Assembly (NCBI GenBank): GCA_013407085.1
Contig: JACCGJ010000269.1
Span: 248,001 to 312,000 of the forward strand
Reading direction: 5' to 3'
DNA from: Atriophallophorus winterbourni
Lineage: Eukaryota; Platyhelminthes; Trematoda; Plagiorchiida; Microphallidae
DNA: 64,000 bases
This document shows, piece by piece, positions 23,690-37,646 of this stretch (position 1 is the first letter of the stretch; each line of letters opens with the position of its first letter). Both the position numbers and the translations under genes were made by a program. The notes beneath the pieces were generated by a model. It did not search any database. It was not told where the DNA came from and saw only the letters and a program-made list of their open reading frames with translations.

Positions 23690-23925
23690 GGACTTGTACA
23701 GGAAGCAGGATGGCTCCCAGTTCGCATACGAAGATAGCCATTCACTGGCTTCCGCACGGTAAACGAAAAGGGGGACGGCACAAGGAAACTTGGCGCAGAA
23801 CGTCAGAACGCGAACTACATGCACAAGGATTCGCGGTGCAGACGGCAACGGAAGCAGCGGCAGACCGGAAACACTGGCGTGGGGTTGTCTTCGCCTCATG
23901 TGCCACCCGGCACGGAGAGGACTGA
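23690..23925 (+). mobile_element. LINE ORF2 C-terminal fragment
   Basis: Open frame reading HWLPHGKRKGGRHKETWRRT, then about 18 residues later QTATEAAADRKHWRGVV, ending in CATRHGED and a stop. Many LINE ORF2 proteins end in a P.GKRKRGRPK.TWRR...A.DR..WR..V.ALC pattern. No 5' part of the element was identified upstream. Confidence 0.7.
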
Positions 23926-23994
23926 GTGAAGCATAAAAACCACATCAAGTAAGCAGAGATGATGAAGTTGAACATCGCGACAGAGGAAACATAG

Positions 23995-24510
23995 CAATTA
24001 CACAGTGAATACCTGATGAAAACCCACGGGTTTTTCTACCTAGGAGACGTGGTCAACTTATTTGAAGGGAGGAACAAACCGTATCAGCGAAATTATGCTT
24101 GCGTTTGACGATTTGCAACCAACTCCAATGGTCATCTAAGGTCTAAGTGAGATCCTCGTTTTTAAAATCAATGGTAAAGCAGTCATCATTTATGTGTCCG
24201 AAGCATGGAAATTAACACCAGCTATATAATTAACATATTAGAGGTGTTTGTGATTTTGCCATATTCGCGACCTCAAATGGCCAGAAAATTTCAAATACGG
24301 AACTGGGAAGAGGAACCAACAAAATCCTTGTGGCTATGACATTCATAAAGTATGATCCATAGGCCACACACTTTTCAAGTCATTCGAAAATTTTACAAGA
24401 CAAGAACTGAAACGGGACGCAATAGTTAAAGAATGGTAAAGAGAACTATCAAGAATCAAGAATCAAACTAAACTGTTTTGGAGATGATCTATCGAGAGTA
24501 AAACAATGAA
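23995..24510 (+). mobile_element. Decayed RTE-like LINE ORF2 3' fragment
   Basis: Broken frames carry FFYLGDVVN (about 24032-24058), then a stretch like NVKAV..Y.SEAWK.T, an ILEVF segment, TGK.NQ and IGHT..K...ITRQ. This is the usual order downstream of the polymerase core in RTE-type LINEs (YLGS..D, KSVLLYGSETW, LQ.F.N, WIGHTLRK). Many stops and frameshifts are present. It directly follows the separate LINE tail at 23690-23925. Confidence 0.6.
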
Positions 24511-24932
24511 TAAGACAGAAACTTCTGATTTGGTTTCTTGCATCCCTACAGCTTAATAAGGATTACATTAGATTTAATCAAAGTAATTAATCTTGAATTT
24601 TATTTCTGAACCTCCTTTGCAACAGACGCGCTATATTCAAATCGCATTTCTATATGCTGCACTGATTTATTTTGATTCATCTCAAGCATTACAAACATCA
24701 AATTATTTTTTACTCGTACCCATGTTATTCGGAGAATTTTCAGTCATTTTAATATAAGGCGGATAACTTATAAATGTGAAATCAAAATGTTATGTTATTT
24801 TAGAATCAAGCGAATCGGGATCATTCAATTGGTCAGAATTTTGAAATGAAAATGAAATGATTGGTTCAGGGTTGACAAGTTTTTTTACATATATACTTTT
24901 TCACGGGACGGTTTTTCAAGTATCATTTCGCA

Positions 24933-25184
24933 ATGCGCTTTGTAGTTTCTTGTTTCTTGTTCTACGTTTTCATAATTTATGCATTCGCAAAGAGGCTTAA
25001 TTATGAAAACACCTACGGGGACCGGGCTTCTCCAGTGATTTACAAAATGATCAAACGAAATTCCGGTCAGTTATTATTTTTTTTGTTTGAAATCCACATA
25101 ATGCCTCATTTATTATATGTGTCACGTTGGCATTTTTTGTTCAACAACATTATGATTATAGACAGTGCCATCATGAAGTACTAA
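24933..25184 (+). CDS. Possible first exon of a small secreted protein (speculative)
   Basis: ATG at 24933 starts MRFVVSCFLFYVFIIYAFA, a plausible signal peptide. This is followed by KR and LNYENTYGDRASPVIYKMI, then KR again and NSG, at which point a GT (GGTCAGT, 25066) could be a donor. Without splicing the frame runs to 83 residues. TATATA lies about 45 bp upstream. Dibasic KR pairs after a signal peptide would fit a processed peptide precursor, but no family is recognised and no downstream exon was found. It may be chance in AT-rich DNA. Confidence 0.2.
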   Translation: MRFVVSCFLFYVFIIYAFAKRLNYENTYGDRASPVIYKMIKRNSGQLLFFLFEIHIMPHLLYVSRWHFLFNNIMIIDSAIMKY

Positions 25185-28100
25185 AATGCTTACAATTGAT
25201 AGTTTGGATAATAATTATTTATATTATTGACTTGTAACTTCAGGATTTGCTTTTCGGTTAGCTACACTCTTTGATTTTTGTATTGTTCCAAGGAGTACGA
25301 AATTTTATGTGAATTTGAGGACAGTGAAAACTTAAGTTATAGATAAAGGAGGTTCATCACAAGAACCAGACAAGAAGTGATTTTTCGCATTATTTATGCC
25401 TACTTTCATTGCTACATAATTAAACGGGAGTAAGACTGAAATTCAGTTTTCATTATATATATGATATCCAAAAATATATACACCTTATAAATATTTGTAA
25501 ACATGGCGTTTGTTGTCGGTTTGATAATTTGTGAATCGGTCATATAATCTTGTTGAATATTCAAGGTAATTCAAGATAATTCGAGGTTTTAATGGTCTGA
25601 AATGCAAATACTTTACAGAAACCATAGATTAAAAATATCGGGAATGCATAAAAAGAACAAAGATGATTTGTCAGTATGGAAAGTCAGCTTATGCACTGAG
25701 GTGCGAGGTTGGATTTGGTCAATATACACTTGTCGACTTCAGCTTTGAACAGATGAAGTGTTTTATTTTCGACAAGACGAGGCATCGTCAAATTACAATT
25801 GCGATGTTGAGTGTCTCCTTGATGAGCTCCTGCAATATATATATATATATATCTTTAATATCAGTATGAGTAAAACACTTCCGTCTGTACCATTAAATTT
25901 TTATTTTGGATTTCATTTAACTGCAAAACTTTGAGAAACAATTCCTGTTTCATCACCCATTGAGAGCGTCGCAAATACCCGTAAACTTTTCTTGAACTTG
26001 TCTGGATTGTTCAAATGTCTCTAGTGTGCAAAATGGGGAGATTTCTGCTAAAACACAGACCATCCCAGGTCAAATTGTTTTCTTCGAAGTCGTAATTATT
26101 GGCACCGGATGCTGATTTATTAGAAACATTAAAGTCATTCATTGTTCTGCATCTGTTCCAAAAGTTTTGGGCCCTCTACTTGTTGTCGACATGTCTTAAG
26201 AATTCGACACGAGAAAACACACATGAGTGCGCTTAATTTAAAGTTCTACGCTGAAAGCGAAAATGCATTGAAATTAGTCTGAAGCGTAAGACTCAGATAA
26301 AATAAAACGATTTTTGTAACTTCCAAATTTGTTGTCAATTTACAGGTTGAAATATAGATGTGTTAATTATAGTTTAAACTTTGAATCCAATGTTGGATAC
26401 GATAAACCTATTCAATCTAATGTGCTCACACAAAATTAGATGCGTTTCCACTGTTTCAAGGCTTGCGGACTTAAAGTACTGGCACTATCGCATGAGTACA
26501 AATAAAAAAATTAGTCGTTGGACATAGAATATAAGCCAGGTGAACTTCAAGAATTGAGCAGTCACATGATATTGGAAATTCATTGATGAGTTTTTTACGG
26601 ATGACTATTGGCGCTAATATTTGCAGATAGATACAGTATCATTGCCGGTTCAGATTCATTGGGAAATCAAGATAAAAAATCCCATGCTTGCGAACAAAAC
26701 ACGTGAATAAAGCGAGGAAATTCCTTTTTTGAGAATTCTCAACAAGCTCTACAATATAAGATCCATTTATATTTTCTTACGCTTGTGATGAAATGATTGG
26801 CGGGAAAACCCAACAATAATTCATGATTAGTCATCTTCGGATGCTATGCAAGTAAAGAGATTATCCCATTACGTTGTCTGTCCGCCTAGCAAGATATTGT
26901 ATCCTGGTAATTCGCACCGACCTGATCACTATAGTAGAGAATTGTGCGATTTGGTCCGTAAAGCTAATTTCAGATAGTTCAACTTTGGCGTAATTTTTGA
27001 GTTTGTGAAAGTGGCTCTACCGGATACAAAGATAGATTATCTTGCTTGCTCATAAAATCGTGGTAAGCTGTAGCGGAAACTGGTCACTGGCTTTTATTTG
27101 ACCCACTCCGTTCATGTTCCATTTGCTTAATATCGCCTCTTTGCAGTTCAATTCAAAGTATTTATTGAATGTCGCCGGGACTGCGCTTCCAAATGCAATC
27201 ACAGTCTCTTCGCCTACTTTTCACAAGGGGTAAGTTGTGTGTTCAAATACACTCGTATCATTTTTACATAATAAGGAGGAGACTTGCAATATTCACAGCA
27301 ATCGCACATGAATAGCAGATTTCCAGACAACTGGATTGGGGGCGAATGATAAACAAGTAAACCAGAGCCTCTCTAAGTACAATCTTACTGCATTCTTCTC
27401 CTTTCAGGGCAGGCATCCCGAAACTGGTAGTGGAATATTCGTCCGTGAGTGAGCAACCAAATGCAGTGGTCATTTATCTATCTATTGAGCACATCCTCCG
27501 GAATCAATCTGTGCTCGAGTAAAAATACCGTGCTTCGTTATCCGAACATAATCAGAACAGTGGAATCCGCAAAAGATTGTTTACAGATTTACCACTAATA
27601 CAAGACTAAGCTTATTGTATTCAGCTGATGAAAGCGAACGGCACGGAAACCACAGCAGATTGTGCATGAGGGGAATTTATATAACCCAACAAATAAGTGT
27701 AAATCCTCGTGATCTTAGTGTCCAAAGTCAAATTTATGGATGAAATTTCGCTAAAAATTTAGCAAGTAAGTCTTCTCCAATTTGCTCGAAGTTTTATATT
27801 AATCTTGTAATTGAGCGAATTTTCAGGGACTTGTTCAATCCATTAAACTTTTAGTACCAAAATACCAATGGAGCAGTCCTTGTAGGTTATTATAGTCAAT
27901 AGTATGCGTGTGTTGGTCTTTTCAGTTGGAAAATAACAGCAGAGGAATTCGACTTATTGAAACAGAGATATTTTTGCATTAAAAATGTTGGATTTGTGCA
28001 ATTCGTTTGGTAATGCCAGTGCCTAGCTCCATGTTATGCGGTCTAAGTTTTGAGTGGCATTATGCCAAAAAGTTATAGCGAATTTGCTCTTGCTTCTGTG

Positions 28101-28639
28101 ATCAACTCACTTCTCGTGAAACAAAGATGACCTGTTCGTAAATTAATTCTATAAAACTAGAGAAGAGTAATGGTGGAATGAATTTCGAATATTCTGCTGT
28201 CGTTTCGAAATGGAAAATTTTACTTTCATTCATCTTTATATTTGTTAAGTGCGATCGCTCCCTACCAGAAGTCAGCGTTTTGTTGTGCTCACAGAAACCA
28301 ATGCTCATTCGAAAAACATATCACTGTTTGTAGACAATTCAAATCACTTCATAGGTTAGCCAGGATTTCTCCACCGGACTGTTCTCCAGTTTTATTGAAT
28401 AATGAATTTTCAGTTCCGAATTACCGATGCGAATGAGCTGAATTGAAGAATTTATTTCACAGAGTTAATGTCGTCTAGCAAGTCTAACATTTGCTTCCAA
28501 AAATGTTTACTTAAGAAGACATGCCTGGAATGAAAATTCATCCAAGTAAAAGTCAAACTTATTCTAGAATCACCTTGATAAGTTGGGAATGGTAATAACG
28601 GAGAGTGAGTGGAGTTTTGAATTAGGTGGATACAGATGA
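25185..28639. other. AT-rich non-coding stretch
   Basis: Short open frames only (for example 25663-25869, 28242-28436), none with recognisable motifs. An (AT)n tract lies at about 25835-25851. Confidence 0.5.
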
Positions 28640-28650
28640 ATTGTCCACAA

Positions 28651-28683
28651 TTCTTCTTCTTCTTCTTCTTCTTCTTCTTCTTG
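28651..28683. repeat. (TTC)n microsatellite
   Basis: About ten TTC/CTT units in AT-rich non-coding DNA. They produce artefactual poly-Phe and poly-Lys frames. Confidence 0.95.
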
Positions 28684-28689
28684 GCTGTT

Positions 28690-31600
28690 GAGTTCAGCAC
28701 CTTTCCACCAGGTAAGCGTATATATATGTATATGTACACGAAGGGAGGAAAACGGACGGTAACGAATTTTCGGTTTCGGTTGACCTCATGGTCTGTCATC
28801 CGAGTAATAACAAATCATGTTACGAATAATTTAAATCAGCATTCGATATTAAACAGTTTAGGAACTAGAAGCAAATGACTCTACAATCCCATTTAATATA
28901 CCATTAAATTCTAATTTAATTCCAATTTACTTTAAGGCATTTTCAAGATAAGCGAGTTCCGTGTAACTTACGGCGTAGAAACTATGAAACAATTAATTAA
29001 ATAAATGCAAAATGTCATCTGATCGCTATGGATATCTTAAGGAAACAGGTTGCAATATGAGATTCTTCGATATATCTTCTGTTAAATTTTGTTTACAATT
29101 CCGTTGACTGAGCAAAAATACGAGCTGAGTAGATGTTTGAAGGCATTTGCGAAGGAAATACGGTACTTCGAATGTCCGTGAAACTAATCGTTTGAAGCAA
29201 CACGTGATTTTAATAAGATTCTCAAAGTGGTCGAACATTGTTTTCTGTATGTGAATAGCAGGTAACCATAATTTTTCATGTACGAGATACTAAGACCAAG
29301 CTTAGTGTCATGGCTCTTGTGAAAGGTTATACAATTCGCTGGCCATTTTGTTTGCTCTGAGATAAATATTTCCGAGTAAAATACTATTCATTTTTCATTA
29401 TAGTGCCCAAAACTGTGCTGTGTAGTACGAAACGAAGTAAAAGTACGTATCTTCATCAATAGGTTCGACTAAAAACGCCAAAATCTGTTCCAAATTATCT
29501 CAAAGCTAGAAAGCTTAGCGTATTCTCGTGCTCAGAAAACGATGTTCCTCTTGAAGGGTGAACGGGTGCTTTCAAATGAAGTGAAAGCATCGCCATTATA
29601 TTAACGTTTGCACTTTGCAAACCTTCCATCTTTCGTCGTGCTTCAATAGATTACTCTAAAGTATTTATACAAATATAAATTTTAACAACATCAGCTACAG
29701 GAACCAGTTTCTGGCCGTAACTGGTGAAGGAACTAATGCGTTGATAGTAACTTGTTAAATTATGTTGGGTATTCATCGGAAATCAATAATCATGAACAGA
29801 AAATTTCGAAGTATTCTGTTATATTGGGAAGTTGTGAAATATGAACATTGCGAAAATCGATTCTATCCCTCGTGGGAACATCTGCATCAAACGCGGATCA
29901 TTCGTCAGACCAAGTTAAGAGGTATTGAATCTCCTCGGGAACGGAGGTTAGCATTCGACGCAATGGATTGTATACCATGTAACCGTCAGAATGATTTGTA
30001 TGTTATGTGTTCAATGAATCAATGAATCAATGTTGTAGGCTTACAAAATCAATACTTTACAACACTACAGGATTAAGGTATGAAAATGTGAAAGATGTAG
30101 TAGTATAAAACGATTAGAGTATATCAAATGTAAGGCTCACGAATTATTTTCTTTTACATATAGAAATCCAAGTTTGCTTTAAACATCATCAGGCAAGGAG
30201 AGTCAACCAGATGCTAAATTAGAGAATTCCAAAGGAAAACATTGGCTCCGACAAGTAATACGGGATCTTGGGACGTAATGAGATAAGGTATGGCCACGTG
30301 TCACTTTCTCGTCAGAGACTTAAAACAAGCGTTTCAGTTGATGTCCTTTCGCAGACACCATTCTATGTCACAATAATATCGCGTCATATCATCCATTGAA
30401 TAGATTGAAATAGGTCCATTGTCACAAACGTTAGGTGTACGGAACATTGCGAATAACCATCATTATTTTTTGCTCTGTGATAGATTTTATCAAAAAGAGC
30501 AATATCTTTTCACAGCCAAGGAGCCCAGACCAATACCGCATACTTCATCATAAAGTGGAGGCAGACGTTCATTATTCTTGATAAAGTTACAAGCGAGAAT
30601 CTTTAAAATAATGGCTTAGAACTTTTGCTAATTGGGTCATACAATCATACATTGTTTCAACGTGCGATGAAATAATTGATATTATTTCCCGCGAAGCTGG
30701 TGATGAATCCTCATCTGCAACTTGCTCTTTAGTTTAGTCGTTAGATAAAGCGATATTTCGGGTGGTAAATGAGGATTAATCCTCAACTTTGCAACAAATG
30801 GGGTTTAGCAAGATGATAAAACACTGATCCAATACCTGGTGAGTGGCAACAAACACAAAACTTGGCCATGTGCTTCTGTCATGTTTTCCGAACGTCATAT
30901 GCAACTCATTAATAGAATCTTTCTTCAAACAAATAATAATCATAATCATAAAAATTTCATAGAATGAATGCATCAAGTGCTTGCTGGAATGCACAACGGC
31001 GATTACGAAACAAGCTCAACAACTTGGAGTGAGTGAAGTATTGCAATATATTAACAAAAAGAGAAAAAAATATTCCATAATTTTTATGCTTGTTAAATTT
31101 TTAAATGTTTTGAAAAAAATGTTGCTAATCTGCTGACTTTTGAAATTTATTACATATTGCCCGAACCATTTAATTATATTTATTTTCCGTAAGTAACGCT
31201 TCGGTTGTAAAACATGATTATCGTTGGGCTATGAATATTTCCCGCAAGCACTACAAAATCTTGTCATCACCCGAGCTGTCAATACTCACGTCACTGAATA
31301 CTACAAGGCATTCACTTGCTGTCAGGATTATAGAATGCCGCTGCGGAACACCATGTGGCCATTCCGGTGTTATAAAACGATCGACTTTAATTGATAAATC
31401 CTTTCACACGTACTGACACAGTACACAAACCTGGAAAAAATTTGACATCAATATATATATATTCGGTCGAAATCTCCTCTTTCCGCGTCACAATTGTAAT
31501 TCCTTTTGATCTTCCTTTGAAGCACATGGACGCAAACATGAAAGTACGATTTGTTTAACATTCATACGTAAAGCCTGTGATCTTGTACAGCTATTTGCTT

Positions 31601-32900
31601 TTTTACCATAAATATTGAATCCTGAATCTAACTTACGATGCAGACTCAGTGAAAACGCAATAATAATCCTGAGCTTCCTGAGATTCATCCCTTAGCCTTC
31701 CGTTATGATGATAGCTTTCACTTATGATGACTTGGATACAAAATACTCAAGAGTAACTACTTGAATAGAGAATTCAATAGTTTATAAAGTTTGGTTGGGA
31801 ATTTCTTGTACGATATTGAAAATTTGGGTTAAAAATAATACAATAAATAACAGCCAAAAGGCGTTTCAGTTATTTCAAGAGATTTGTTCGCCTATTTGTT
31901 GTGCTCACTGTTAAAAATATTTTTATTCAGATCAACGTATTCCGGGCCACAAGAAAACATTTGGACCAAAACAAGCTATCCGACACCCTGATGGTTCCAG
32001 AAACCTCAGCGAGACGACGCTTTCTGTGAGAACTCGAAACACGCATACGGTTATCGATTGCAAAAAAAAACTTCAAAAAATTTGGAAAATGCATTTTTCT
32101 CAGATGCATGGTAGTTTAAATTAGTAATTACAGAAAACACATTACTTTTAATTTTTAATTACATTTCTTTACAAATATAATCACCCATTTTAGTAGTCAT
32201 AATTTTTTTCAAAAACATTTCAATTGCGAAGAAAAGTATAAAACTGATTGCAAACATGATGGAGTTGGACAATGAGATACATGACAACATCGATTCAAAT
32301 ATCTATGTTAATGAAAGCGAATATGACTAAAATTTCAATATGTAGGAAAATATCTATAAATATATAGGAAAATATAAAAAATAAAAATAAAAATAAAAAT
32401 ATAAAATATAATAAATATAAATAAATATATAGGAAAATTTATTAATGCTAACTACAATATTATATATAAGAATAAAATAGAAGTCTCAAAATAACTCACC
32501 AAAAGCCAATATGTGTTATGTTGAAGAAAATAATGTGACAAAAAAGTTCATTAATGTTTCTTCACTATATTGAAGACTTTTGACACGAATATAATCTACA
32601 TCCAGAGTTGATTGACTCCGCTGTATCAGTATCAGTATCACAGGGCGATAGTCGACCAAGTCGAAACGAGTGCCCAGATTCTTTCGGATTTGTGCCTAAA
32701 AACACCCGTTACTACCAGGATTGATTCCTAAGGAGTGCATTCGTATTTACATGTGAATGGAAGATGGGAGAGGTGTCATCACCGAAAGATGAGAGAGTTA
32801 ATGCATGTTGCATATCCAATCGAATAAAAAGACGATGGATAGCAGTTAATACCGACAAAAACAAAAAGTGGAAAAGAAACGCTTTCATGTGTTTCAAAAT
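28690..32900. other. AT-rich non-coding stretch with simple repeats
   Basis: No supported gene. Low-complexity A/T-rich runs lie at about 31040-31180 and 32330-32480. Open frames such as 29762-30025 and 30776-30994 lack recognisable domains. Confidence 0.5.
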
Positions 32901-32929
32901 GATTTTCTCAATATTTTTTGTTGTTTTTG

Positions 32930-35550
32930 ACAAGAAATAAGGATGGATTTAGTTTTAACAGTAATGCTCCGGATAGAGAACCTGTCATCGTTTCCCAGCC
33001 CATGTTTGAACGCATTTACTGAAGCTGCCGAAACATTTTCTGCTGGAAGTGAGTTCCACGCGTTCACTACATGGATGCCAAAGAAGTGCGTTCTGGATTC
33101 CAGCCTGGTGTGCTGTTTAATCAGCGTAAGACTGTGCCTCGTGTAACAACCAAAGGAGAGAACCGAATGAAGTCATCGAATTCGAGACAGATTAATCCGT
33201 TTACAACTTTGAAGGTCTTTATATGATCTTCCCTAAGCTGGCTCCTCATAAGCGAGAAAATCCCTAATGCTAATAGACGATTTTCATAGTTGGTGTATGC
33301 TAACCCCCGATCATGCGAGTGGCCAGTTTCTGTATCTTTTCTAGCGGCACTATATGCTTCTGGTAATACGGCCTCCAAACCTGGATAAAGTATTCCTAAT
33401 ATTGCCATGTAGGGGGCAACAGCACATCAGCTTTTCTGTAAGCAATGGCAGAACGTAGTGGAAAGAGTTTCCTCTTGGCCCTTTGAGCCGCAGCACCAGA
33501 TTGGTCGACCCATCTAAAGTTTGCGGAGACTATGATTCCTAATTCCATAGTTGATTTTTTTCCCTCGGGAACTCCGTGCGGACTGAGAGCGTAGAGACAA
33601 TCATGTTGCATGCCAGTGTAGAGAGCAGCTGACTCTTCTCTAGGTCAAGGGGAATGTCCCACTTAACCGTCCGAGTCGCCACAGCTTCTACGTCATTTAT
33701 CAGATCGGAGTTATTCGACTTACAGACAATTTTAACTTCGTCATCAGCGAACATATAACATGGTGAGCGCAGTTTGTTAGGTAGATCATCAACAGCAACG
33801 GCCCCAAGACTGATCCCCTGGGAACGGTCACTAAGGAATGTGAGAATCCAGCTCCGTAGGTCTCCTGATACTCCTATGGCTGAGAGTTTGAGAAGCAAGA
33901 GCCTGTGGTTGAGTGGATCAAAAGACAAACTAAATTCGAGATAGAAGACTTCTACCACTATACCATCATCTATCCTCTTAATGACCTCGTTTAGAAAGCA
34001 CAACAATGTTTGTCAGTCATGACCTACATTTTAGGAATCCGTGTTGTGCAGCATTCAGTAGAGAGTGATTGGTTAGGTATCCACAAAGTTTTTCGTGGAT
34101 CAACATTTACAGAACTTTACATAGTACACTAATGAGGCTAACCTGGTGGTTATTTTTTACCGCTGAAGAAGCTCCTCTCATATGGATGGGCACTACAACG
34201 GATGTTCTCCAGTTCAAAGGAAGGGTGCCCTGTCTAAATGAAGTTCTTAAAATTTCTGTGATCGGTGCAGCTAATCTAGGAACTAGCAGTCTGATCATTC
34301 GAGGATGGATCTTATCGGGTCCTGCTTACTTGTTGTATGATAAGCTGGCCAATATAGTCTCGACATTCTGTACCTCCAATGTAAGGTCAGTGCAGACGGG
34401 GCGTTCAATGAGTGCACACTGAAGTGATGGCTAGTTATCTTCTCGAGGTTACACGCTTTTAAAATGCAAGGAAAACAAGTGAGCCTTTTCTATACTTGCA
34501 ATGACGGTAAAGCCATCATCTCCTCTCAAGGTACCTGCTCCCCTTTGTGTTGAGCATTCAGATTGAACGTAGCTGTAGTACCATGTCGGTTGAGTATTGG
34601 ACTCTTGGGCGAGTCTCAATTCAACACGTATCTTCGAAACTGCATTATTTTGCGCATCCTTGTAAAGTTCTCAACTCTCACATGAGGGAATAAGCTTGTA
34701 ACGCCTGCGTCTTGCGTCGCAGTGACGTACGCTACGGTAGACTGAGGCTGGCCACCATTGAGGCTTACCCATCTTGAGAACGGTAAAAAAAAGTCGAATC
34801 AATCCTGAAGTTAAAGGATGTTTTTCTTGATCTGCCCCCACATCTCATCTACATGGTCAATGTTTTGCCACGGGAGTAGCGCTGCTGCCTGCAGTAGGGC
34901 AGCAGGGTCGATCATATCAAAGCATGGAGACAGTCTAAGTGGGGGTTTACCAAAAAAAGAGTAACTCGCAGGCTACGACTACATGGTCGCTCTTCCCTAG
35001 TGGTGGTAAGAAAACCAAATTTTCTATACCGCATTCAGCAGTTCAAATAACTAGGTTAAGAGTAGACGGAGACTGACCATCTTGGAATCTAGTTGGTTCG
35101 TTTACGTGTTGGTGAAATGCATGGGAGTGTAACCAGTGTGAAAGTCGTTCGCGTTCCCTGGAGCATGCGAGGTTTAGTACTCCCGGTTCATTTCGGGATG
35201 ATTAAAATCACTGATGATTACAACACGTGGTGCTATGGCTAAAAGAGACTAAAGCCTAATTTGAAAAAGACCATCTTATTCCAAACTAGTGTTCAAATTA
35301 GGGTAGACGCAGATTACAACTATACACGTGCATCCATGATTGAGCAAAGAAGATATTATCTGCACGTTCGTTGTAGAAGGGGAACTATTTTTCCCAAAAG
35401 GAATAACATTTTTGATAAGAAGCTGCGCCCCTCCTGCTATCTTATCAAGAGGTCGATCGCTTATTACGGTGATAAACCTGTCATCTATTGCAGCTGGTAC
35501 ATGGTCACCATGAAACATCAATGATTCCGTGACACATACAATGTTGTAAT
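32930..35550 (-). mobile_element. Decayed CR1-like LINE (endonuclease to ORF2 C-terminus)
   Basis: Minus-strand pieces in order. Endonuclease remnants include GGAQLLIKNVIPF (about 35400) and VVIISDFNHPEMN (about 35185-35230). Then come reverse-transcriptase segments: AGPDKIHPRMIRLL, PLNWRTSVVVPIH (about 34200), YLEFSLSFDPLNH (about 33930), WILTFLSDRSQG and YMFADDEVKIV (about 33750). The C-terminal part is FRWVDQSGAAAQRAKRKLF, then RSQLREDHIKTFKVVNGL. The FADD core is intact. The first catalytic aspartate block reads YLEFSLSFD instead of the usual YLDFSKAFD, and the GVPQGSVLGP block is deleted. Multiple frameshifts make it inactive. Confidence 0.85.
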
Positions 35551-35559
35551 GGGTGTTGT

Positions 35560-36220
35560 CAACTCTACAGAGACGTTCAGCTCATTTATTTCTAATGCTA
35601 CTAGCGTTTGTATAGAACAGAAGAGCACTATCGCATACGACCAGATTCCTGGTGTTAGGGCTACCTAAGTGCGATGTGTCCTCGAGGTTTCTGAATACTT
35701 TATTTCATCACGAGACAGAGCATTCGTTTTGAAACTGATGACAACTCCAGCCATCCAGTTTCATCTTCGTGATCCGAGTCACGCAGCTCAACCACGATTC
35801 ATCATTTAAATCACGTAGCGCGACGGTGGAAGCGTCATCGTCACACTACTGTCATTTACTGAGTTCCTCTTTGGGATCGAATACGGTGAGCTACGATTTA
35901 CACCCAACTTCGACTTTCTAGCTTTAATTGGGTTAGAAGTTTCCTTGTGATGAGGATTAGAACGAATACAAATTCAGGCAGTGAATAGAAACGTGGCATG
36001 CAAATTACCTTTAATTTCATCGAACTTAAATCAACATTTGTAGGCTAAAATTTCAGATGATGATGATTAGGAACGCGTGATATGCATCCTAGTTAATTAT
36101 TAGACAAGAACTGCATTGGCTTTATCACTTTTTTACATATAAGCGCCAAAATGTTTTGAGCGTCCTTCATTTGTATCCCTATCAATATATGTAGATATGG
36201 TACAACATGTTTTATCAGAA
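35560..36220. other. Flank of the 32.9-35.6 kb LINE; no gene seen
   Basis: May include the eroded 5' part of the minus-strand LINE. No long or conserved frame. Confidence 0.35.
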
Positions 36221-36229
36221 TGTAGAATA

Positions 36230-36440
36230 GAACTCATGGAGAGCCAGGCTGCTTGTATTCTGGTAATATCCATGTACAAAATAATTCCAATTCAGAACTC
36301 CACGTGTCATCCGGGCCGGGCTTAAATTTGGAGCGATTATCCATCAGTATAAGATAGAAAAATTAGGTTCACAAACAACCGAGGCAACAACATTTAAACA
36401 ATAAAGGCGCATGGTAAAATGTGTGTATTATTCAAATGAA
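36230..36440 (+). repeat. Dispersed repeat R5, copy 1
   Basis: Shares CCAATTCAG..CTCCACG, TAGCCATCAGT-like, GGTTCACAAACAACCGA(G/T)GCAAC and AATAAAGG..TGTGTATT blocks in order with 40240-40450. No open frame. The LTR element lies between the two copies. Confidence 0.6.
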
Positions 36441-37641
36441 ATCATCGACACAAACAAAAGTCATAACTCCCACTTCAGACAATCGAAAGTCAGAGTAGAT
36501 GCTCGATAATACTCATATTAGTGAGAAAGTGTCGCTGGCCAGTAAACAGTTCTCGAAGAAAGTGTGTGTAACTGAATTTCAGAGGGTTTCAAACACGATA
36601 TCAATAGGGTTTAGTTACAGAGCAAGAGAGTGCTTGTCAAAGTTTTTGTATGTTGATGCTTGTGACATGAACGAATCTGAGAATTTGACAATTGTTGAAT
36701 GTCGGCATGTGCATCGGTCCGCGAGAAAAGTCACCTAGTGAATTTTTGTGAAATGCCTTTTCGACTGTCAAATGTTTCGCGATTGGATGCAGCAGGGACG
36801 GTAGCTCATGATTTGCTTTGAGGCAAATTGTATATTATATCTTGCTCGAAACATGAACGATTTTCCGTGTATCGACACAGTTCTGTTTCGGCGTCTTCTC
36901 ACTTTGCGTTCAGTATTGATGCGCAAGTTGTGGAACGAGTAAATGAAGCGAGGATGTATTCTATTCTCGCCAGACGTTCGCTCAAGTTCTGCAATGCGTC
37001 ATTGTGAGAATCTGTCAAAATAATTATTAACTTTATTTGTCAAGTATTCTTTTACAAGAATGTTAAATTCAGAGCATCATAAGATTTGTTGGGTGTCATG
37101 GATTAGATGAATTTGTATACTTCTTCGATTATCAGTGTTGGCAGACAAGCATTCCAAACATTTTAACGGCTAACGCTGATCAAGCATGGTCCCAATGATT
37201 ACAAAAGGACAGGACCTTGTTAAACGCGTATACCATCGCGCTAAAAACTGGTGACCGAGCTATACAAGAGGCCATACGAGGAGAGGATTGCAACTCTAAA
37301 CCTTTTTCGTCAGTAAGAAGCACGTGGTAGCAGATCTTATCGATACAAGTTAATTATTCCACACTGTAGATCAAATTGTCGAAGGTACTTCTTTGCTGAT
37401 ACAATTTGTTTAAAATGGAACTCTCTACTCCCACATATCATTTGTGCATCAAGCCTGAACATGTTCAAAGCTGAAATTGACAAGTATATGCTGTCCAAAT
37501 CCAACCCCGCACCTGAATAAATTATCTGATTTTCCGTATTCATGAAAGATTTGTGTTGTATTATGCATTCCATATTCTTTCAATCTATGGTTACTGTAAA
37601 GTATTTACTTTTTGGACCAATAAAACTTAAAATCACCTGGA
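36440..37641. other. Non-coding stretch upstream of the LTR element
   Basis: Short frames only (36499-36738 and 37337-37573 on opposite strands). No recognisable motif. Confidence 0.45.
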
Positions 37642-37646
37642 ATTTC

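Noticed and set aside
28242..28436. Cys-rich frame with CCAHRNQC, resembling the phospholipase A2 active-site loop
   Set aside because: PLA2 needs C-C-x-x-H-D-x-C; here the His is one residue off and the Asp is absent, with no supporting exons.
28452..28799. 115-codon minus frame with poly-Lys
   Set aside because: Generated by the (TTC)n microsatellite.
29762..30025. 87-codon frame
   Set aside because: No domain, no splice context, AT-rich surroundings.
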